Origin: Campylobacterota bacterium
Lineage (GTDB): Bacteria > Campylobacterota > Campylobacteria > Campylobacterales > Sulfurovaceae
DNA: 10,716 nucleotides
NCBI GenBank assembly: GCA_030595845.1
Contig: JAUVCL010000062.1
Span: forward strand, 1-10,716
Direction: 5' to 3'
Each line of letters begins with the position of its first letter. Position 1 is the stretch's first letter. The notes under the pieces are model-generated. The model saw only the letters and a program-made list of their open reading frames with translations, had not been told where the DNA came from and ran no database searches. Positions 7,547 through 10,716 of this stretch are shown here, in pieces. A program made the translations under genes and the position numbers.

Positions 7547-7584
7547 ATTACACACAAATTACATAAAAATTACGCTAATATACT
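7547..7584 (+). promoter_or_regulatory. candidate moxR-operon promoter with three 11-bp-phased ATTAC repeats
   Basis: ATTAC occurs at 7547-7551, 7558-7562 and 7569-7573, exactly 11 bases apart. The second and third copies extend to AAATTAC with a four-base ATAA spacer, the geometry of Pho-box-like direct repeats. Directly downstream is TAATAT (7576-7581) or, overlapping it, TATACT (7579-7584). With TAATAT as -10 box, +1 falls at 7588, the A of the moxR ATG. Confidence 0.5.
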
Positions 7585-7587
7585 TTT

Positions 7588-8511
7588 ATGAATTATACAA
7601 TTTCCCCTGAATTTACGCCTATCATCGATGCTATTGAAACCCATTTAGTGGGTAAAAGAGAGACCATTGCTTTGTCTTTAGCCACTTTTTTTGCAGGAGG
7701 ACACTTGCTTTTGGAAGATATCCCTGGAGTAGGAAAAACCACTTTAGCCAAACATTTATCTCAAGTTTTGGGTCTGGACTTTGGTCGTATACAATTTACT
7801 TCAGACATGCTTCCCTCAGACATACTGGGAGTGAACTACTACAATCAAAAAGAGGGTGAATTTATTTTCAAAAAAGGACCTATATTTACTTCTTTTTTAC
7901 TTGCAGACGAGATCAACCGTTCCATGCCAAAAACACAGTCTGCCCTGCTTCAAGGTATGGAAGAGAGTACCGTCACCATTGATAAAACTGCCTACAAGCT
8001 CGATAAACATTTTTTTGTGATGGCAACACAAAACCCGCATGAAGAAGTGGGTACTTTCCCCCTGCCGTCCTCACAGTTAGACCGTTTTATGTGTTCATTT
8101 GGTATTGGCTATCCGGACAAAGTATCAGAGAGGTCTGTCTTAAAAGGAGAGACCAAACATACTTCAACCAAAACAGAAGCTATGTTCAGCACAGCACAAA
8201 TAGAAAGCACTATGCAAAAAGCTTCCGCAGTGACATTGAGTGAAACCCTACTTGATTTCCTTCAAGATATCATAGCCTTTACGAGAGAGAGTGGTCTCTT
8301 TGAATACGGGTTATCTACACGTGGTGCTTTGGCACTGACGGCTATGCTAAAGTCCTGGGCCATGTTACAGGGGCGAACGTATGCCACAGCAGATGATGTT
8401 CAAATGGTTACAGGCATAGTCTGTGCCCATCGTTTACGTTTTAAAGAAGGTAACACTACCACACTTCGAATCAGCCATGAAATCTTTACAAAAATTCATT
8501 CAGATACATAG
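7588..8511 (+). CDS. MoxR-family AAA+ ATPase
   Basis: This 307-residue cytoplasmic ATPase belongs to the MoxR branch of AAA+ proteins, which act as chaperones for maturation of proteins or complexes, often with partners encoded next door. Motifs are in order: GGHLLLEDIPGVGKTT (Walker A, Lys50), FLLADEINR (Walker B, Asp107-Glu108), MATQNP (sensor 1, about 145-150), LPSSQLDRF (159-167, with Arg166), and LSTRGALAL (242-250, sensor 2 Arg245). Length is normal. An in-frame TAA at 7576 means no start can lie much further upstream, and starting later would cut into the N-terminal helix, so ATG 7588 is favoured. There is no Shine-Dalgarno before it. The gene overlaps the DUF58 gene by 35 bases, starting the MoxR-DUF58-transglutaminase operon. 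The family call is firm; the client protein is unknown. Confidence 0.95.
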   Translation: MNYTISPEFTPIIDAIETHLVGKRETIALSLATFFAGGHLLLEDIPGVGKTTLAKHLSQVLGLDFGRIQFTSDMLPSDILGVNYYNQKEGEFIFKKGPIFTSFLLADEINRSMPKTQSALLQGMEESTVTIDKTAYKLDKHFFVMATQNPHEEVGTFPLPSSQLDRFMCSFGIGYPDKVSERSVLKGETKHTSTKTEAMFSTAQIESTMQKASAVTLSETLLDFLQDIIAFTRESGLFEYGLSTRGALALTAMLKSWAMLQGRTYATADDVQMVTGIVCAHRLRFKEGNTTTLRISHEIFTKIHSDT

Positions 8512-9349
8512 AAGTATCAAGCAACACGCCACACGTTTTAGTCTGGTCGTGGTTGTGATGCTTTTTGGACTTTTTATGGAAGCCTATATGCATGATTTCA
8601 ACCTTGTCTATATCACCTTCTTTTTTGTTTTCTCTCTTGCCTTCTCTGCAGGACCCATCGGTGTATTGAATCTCGGAAACCTAGAAGCAAACTTTAAAAA
8701 ACAAGGACCTATCTTTGCACAGAAGGAAGCAAAGATATTAGTTAATATTAAGAACACCTCACCTACTCCTTCATGGTCAATTAGTCTGCATGGTATGGAT
8801 AATACGGCAGTATCTCTGACTCAAATCAAAGGTGAATCTTCAAAAAATGTAGCCCTGCCTTTTCTTGTCTCCAAGCGTGGTACCTTTTCTTATGAGAACG
8901 CTTATCTTGAGAGTAAGTACCCGCTTTCTACAGCACGATTGACCATGTCTATAGATGAGGTCTATCACGGTATCGCGTATCCTGAACCCAAAGGAAAATC
9001 TTTAGATACTTTTTTACATGAACAGGAGACCCATTATGGTGAAGAAAAAGAGTTTGACGGCTTACGTGAGTATGACGGTTCTCAAAAGATCTCACACATT
9101 CACTGGGCCTCTGTAGCCAAAGGTGAAATGTCCGTAAAAGTCTTTACGAAAGAGACAAAAATATACAACCTGACCTTTATCTATAGCACTTTGCCAGGAG
9201 ATAAGGAGAGCAGACTTTCACAGTTATGTTTGTGGGTCTTGGAGTGCGAAAAACAGCATCTTGCATTTAGTGTACACATGCCACATAAACAACTCAGTTC
9301 AAACAGGGAGAGCATCGATGAAATTCTTGAAAACCTTGCAAGATACTAA
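8477..9349 (+). CDS. DUF58 domain membrane protein, MoxR partner
   Basis: This 290-residue protein carries two N-terminal hydrophobic helices (about 22-38 and 42-59), then a beta-rich region. The DUF58 signature follows at about 192-216: EFDGLREYDGSQKISHIHW, corresponding to the family pattern of LReY..GD..R.IhW. DUF58 proteins are regularly encoded just after MoxR ATPases and are presumed to be their partners or clients; the biochemical role is not established. The ATG at 8477 overlaps moxR by 35 bases. A GTG at 8423 is possible but would add 18 residues read out of frame across a conserved moxR segment, with only a weak AGG upstream. No clear Shine-Dalgarno precedes 8477, so translation probably depends on coupling to moxR. 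It overlaps the next gene by 32 bases. It is on the short side for the family. Confidence 0.88.
   Translation: MKSLQKFIQIHRSIKQHATRFSLVVVVMLFGLFMEAYMHDFNLVYITFFFVFSLAFSAGPIGVLNLGNLEANFKKQGPIFAQKEAKILVNIKNTSPTPSWSISLHGMDNTAVSLTQIKGESSKNVALPFLVSKRGTFSYENAYLESKYPLSTARLTMSIDEVYHGIAYPEPKGKSLDTFLHEQETHYGEEKEFDGLREYDGSQKISHIHWASVAKGEMSVKVFTKETKIYNLTFIYSTLPGDKESRLSQLCLWVLECEKQHLAFSVHMPHKQLSSNRESIDEILENLARY
9305..9310 (+). promoter_or_regulatory. Shine-Dalgarno AGGGAG for the transglutaminase gene
   Basis: AGGGAG lies seven bases before ATG 9318, within the end of the DUF58 gene. It fixes the start of the final gene and the 32-base overlap. Confidence 0.75.
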
Positions 9350-10716
9350 ATTCTCCCCACTGGCGCTTTTGGATCTCTCCTATGTGGTAGTACTTTTCCC
9401 CCTGCTCTTTATACTCAAAATACCTATGCTTGCCTTTGTACTGATAGTTACGAGCATATTGATCTTTAAACGCACACCTGTAAAATATATTTGGGTGATC
9501 TTTACTCTTATACTGGGAATACTTGCACTTTATTTGTCGTTATACGGGGCTTTTTCTTTTAGAGGTCTCTCACGCTTAAAACTCTTTCTTGAACTTTTAG
9601 TCTATATACTCATCATTGTAGTGGCCATGCAGAGGCTTACCCGTGAGATAAATTTTTACCTGCTCATATCTCCATTTTTATTTCTTGCACTCTCTTTGTT
9701 CTTCTATTATGGCATGTTGATGCTCATCTATGTGGTATTTGAACTTTTCTTTTTACTCTGGATGATCCTTTCTCATCGTATGGAAGGAAACATCAAAGAC
9801 GGATTTGCTTCGGGTATGGTCATGTTTATGTATTCCCTGCCATGGGTGGTCGTACTTTTTATCTTCTTTCCCCGTATCTCTTTTGAACATGCCAACTACG
9901 GGTTTAAAGGTGAGACCACACAGCGTATGGGACATGATGGTACGATGCATCTTGACAGTAATGCCCTGCTTGTTCCCTCAGAACGCATCGTTATGGAGGT
10001 TGGGTTTGAGAATAAAATACCCCCTTCACACACACTTTACTTTAGAGGGAGCATGCTCTACACCGATAAAAAAGACCATTGGGAAGGTATCCCTATCTAT
10101 GTAAAACGTGATACAAAACCTTTTTATGCTACCACTGGGATGCCCATTAAGTACCAAGTAACCCTCTACCCTACACAAAAAAAATGGCTATATACACTAG
10201 ACATGCCCTCAAGATGGATAGCAGATTCTACACTTGACCGTGATCTGATTACGATAGTCAAAAAGCCCATAAAAGAGCCTTTACATTATGAAGCCAGTTC
10301 TTCACTCAGTCCGCGTTTTCATGACCTTTTAGATAAAAAAACCCTAGAAGCAGCTTCCGATTTTGACCCTAAACATAATCCACAAACATATTTAGAAGCA
10401 CAAAAAATAAAAGAAACCTATGTTTCCATACCAAAAAGAGCAGAAGCACTCAAGCATTTTTTTAAGGCACGAGATCTCACTTATACATTAAAACCCGATG
10501 CCCTTGACATTAACCATACCACGGACAGTTTTCTTTTTGATACCCATCGTGGGTACTGTGTTCATTTTGCTTCTTCTTTTGTCACCATGGCACGCATGGC
10601 GGGGATTCCTGCGCGTATCGTTACAGGTTATAAAGCTGATCCTTCCAATGGATTAAAAAACTATCTGGCAGTGAAAGAAAAAAATGCACATGCCTGGGCA
10701 GAGCTCTACATCGATG
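9318..10716 (+). CDS. TgpA-like transmembrane transglutaminase/protease-like protein (3' end outside window)
   Basis: The frame stays open to the window end; 466 codons are visible, perhaps 70% of a typical ~650-residue family member. The N-terminal third has six or seven hydrophobic helices between about residues 18 and 184 (DUF3488-like), ending in FIFFPRISF as in TgpA proteins. An extracytoplasmic linker follows (about 190-400), then a transglutaminase core: FLFDTHRGYCVHFASSFV with catalytic Cys414, MAGIPARIVTGYKAD, and NAHAWAELY with catalytic His458. The catalytic Asp, normally ~15 residues later, lies past the edge. The usual CEHFA motif reads CVHFA here. Proteins of this type occur with MoxR and DUF58 genes; Pseudomonas TgpA is essential, but its substrate is unclear. 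The domain should face the periplasm. Confidence 0.92.
   Translation, partial: MKFLKTLQDTKFSPLALLDLSYVVVLFPLLFILKIPMLAFVLIVTSILIFKRTPVKYIWVIFTLILGILALYLSLYGAFSFRGLSRLKLFLELLVYILIIVVAMQRLTREINFYLLISPFLFLALSLFFYYGMLMLIYVVFELFFLLWMILSHRMEGNIKDGFASGMVMFMYSLPWVVVLFIFFPRISFEHANYGFKGETTQRMGHDGTMHLDSNALLVPSERIVMEVGFENKIPPSHTLYFRGSMLYTDKKDHWEGIPIYVKRDTKPFYATTGMPIKYQVTLYPTQKKWLYTLDMPSRWIADSTLDRDLITIVKKPIKEPLHYEASSSLSPRFHDLLDKKTLEAASDFDPKHNPQTYLEAQKIKETYVSIPKRAEALKHFFKARDLTYTLKPDALDINHTTDSFLFDTHRGYCVHFASSFVTMARMAGIPARIVTGYKADPSNGLKNYLAVKEKNAHAWAELYID

Noticed and set aside
8423..8476. GTG start for the DUF58 protein
   Set aside because: It would extend the overlap into a conserved part of moxR with only a weak AGG upstream, and adds residues with no family resemblance. 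ATG 8477 is preferred, though not proven.
9753..10104. Small open frames on both strands inside the last gene
   Set aside because: They are shadows of the continuous TgpA-like reading frame, which has membrane segments and catalytic motifs in the correct order.

Overview
The window looks like chromosomal DNA of a Campylobacterota (epsilonproteobacterial) species, most likely of the Sulfurovum/Sulfurimonas kind. This is inferred from AT-rich intergenic DNA, good -10 boxes without clear -35 boxes, compact gene packing and the character of the proteins. It is not proven by a marker gene. All genes lie on the + strand. No RNA gene, CRISPR array, IS element or transposase gene was seen.

Region 1 (1-736) is the 3' end of a larger gene encoding a HEAT-plus-TPR repeat protein. 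Region 2 (814-6453) is a complete tripartite RND efflux operon: a lipoprotein membrane fusion subunit, a 1048-residue HAE-1 (AcrB/MexF/CmeB-like) pump with all the proton-relay residues, and a TolC-family outer-membrane channel. Both internal junctions are a stop codon directly followed by ATG. A palindrome overlapping a possible -10 box lies upstream, but no regulator gene is adjacent.

Region 3 (6454-7511) holds two small single genes. One is an unrecognised secreted protein of 191 residues with five cysteines. The other is a 63-residue membrane-anchored SHOCT-domain protein. Between them (7107-7216) are two short hairpin elements in inverted orientation, with the layout of a REPIN (paired REP sequences mobilised by RAYT transposases).

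Region 4 (7588 to the end) is the start of a MoxR ATPase - DUF58 - transglutaminase (TgpA-like) operon whose genes overlap by 35 and 32 bases. The last gene runs off the window. It contains the catalytic Cys and His but is cut before the expected Asp. The moxR start has no Shine-Dalgarno sequence and a -10 box that would place +1 on the A of the ATG. Upstream are three ATTAC copies spaced exactly 11 bases apart. A related 11-base-phased repeat precedes the SHOCT gene, so the two promoters may share a regulator.

Most of the window is ordinary for this group. The parts most worth a second look are the REPIN, the phased repeats with a possibly leaderless moxR, and the unrecognised cysteine-containing secreted protein. 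I see no convincing evidence of a wholly new multi-gene system.
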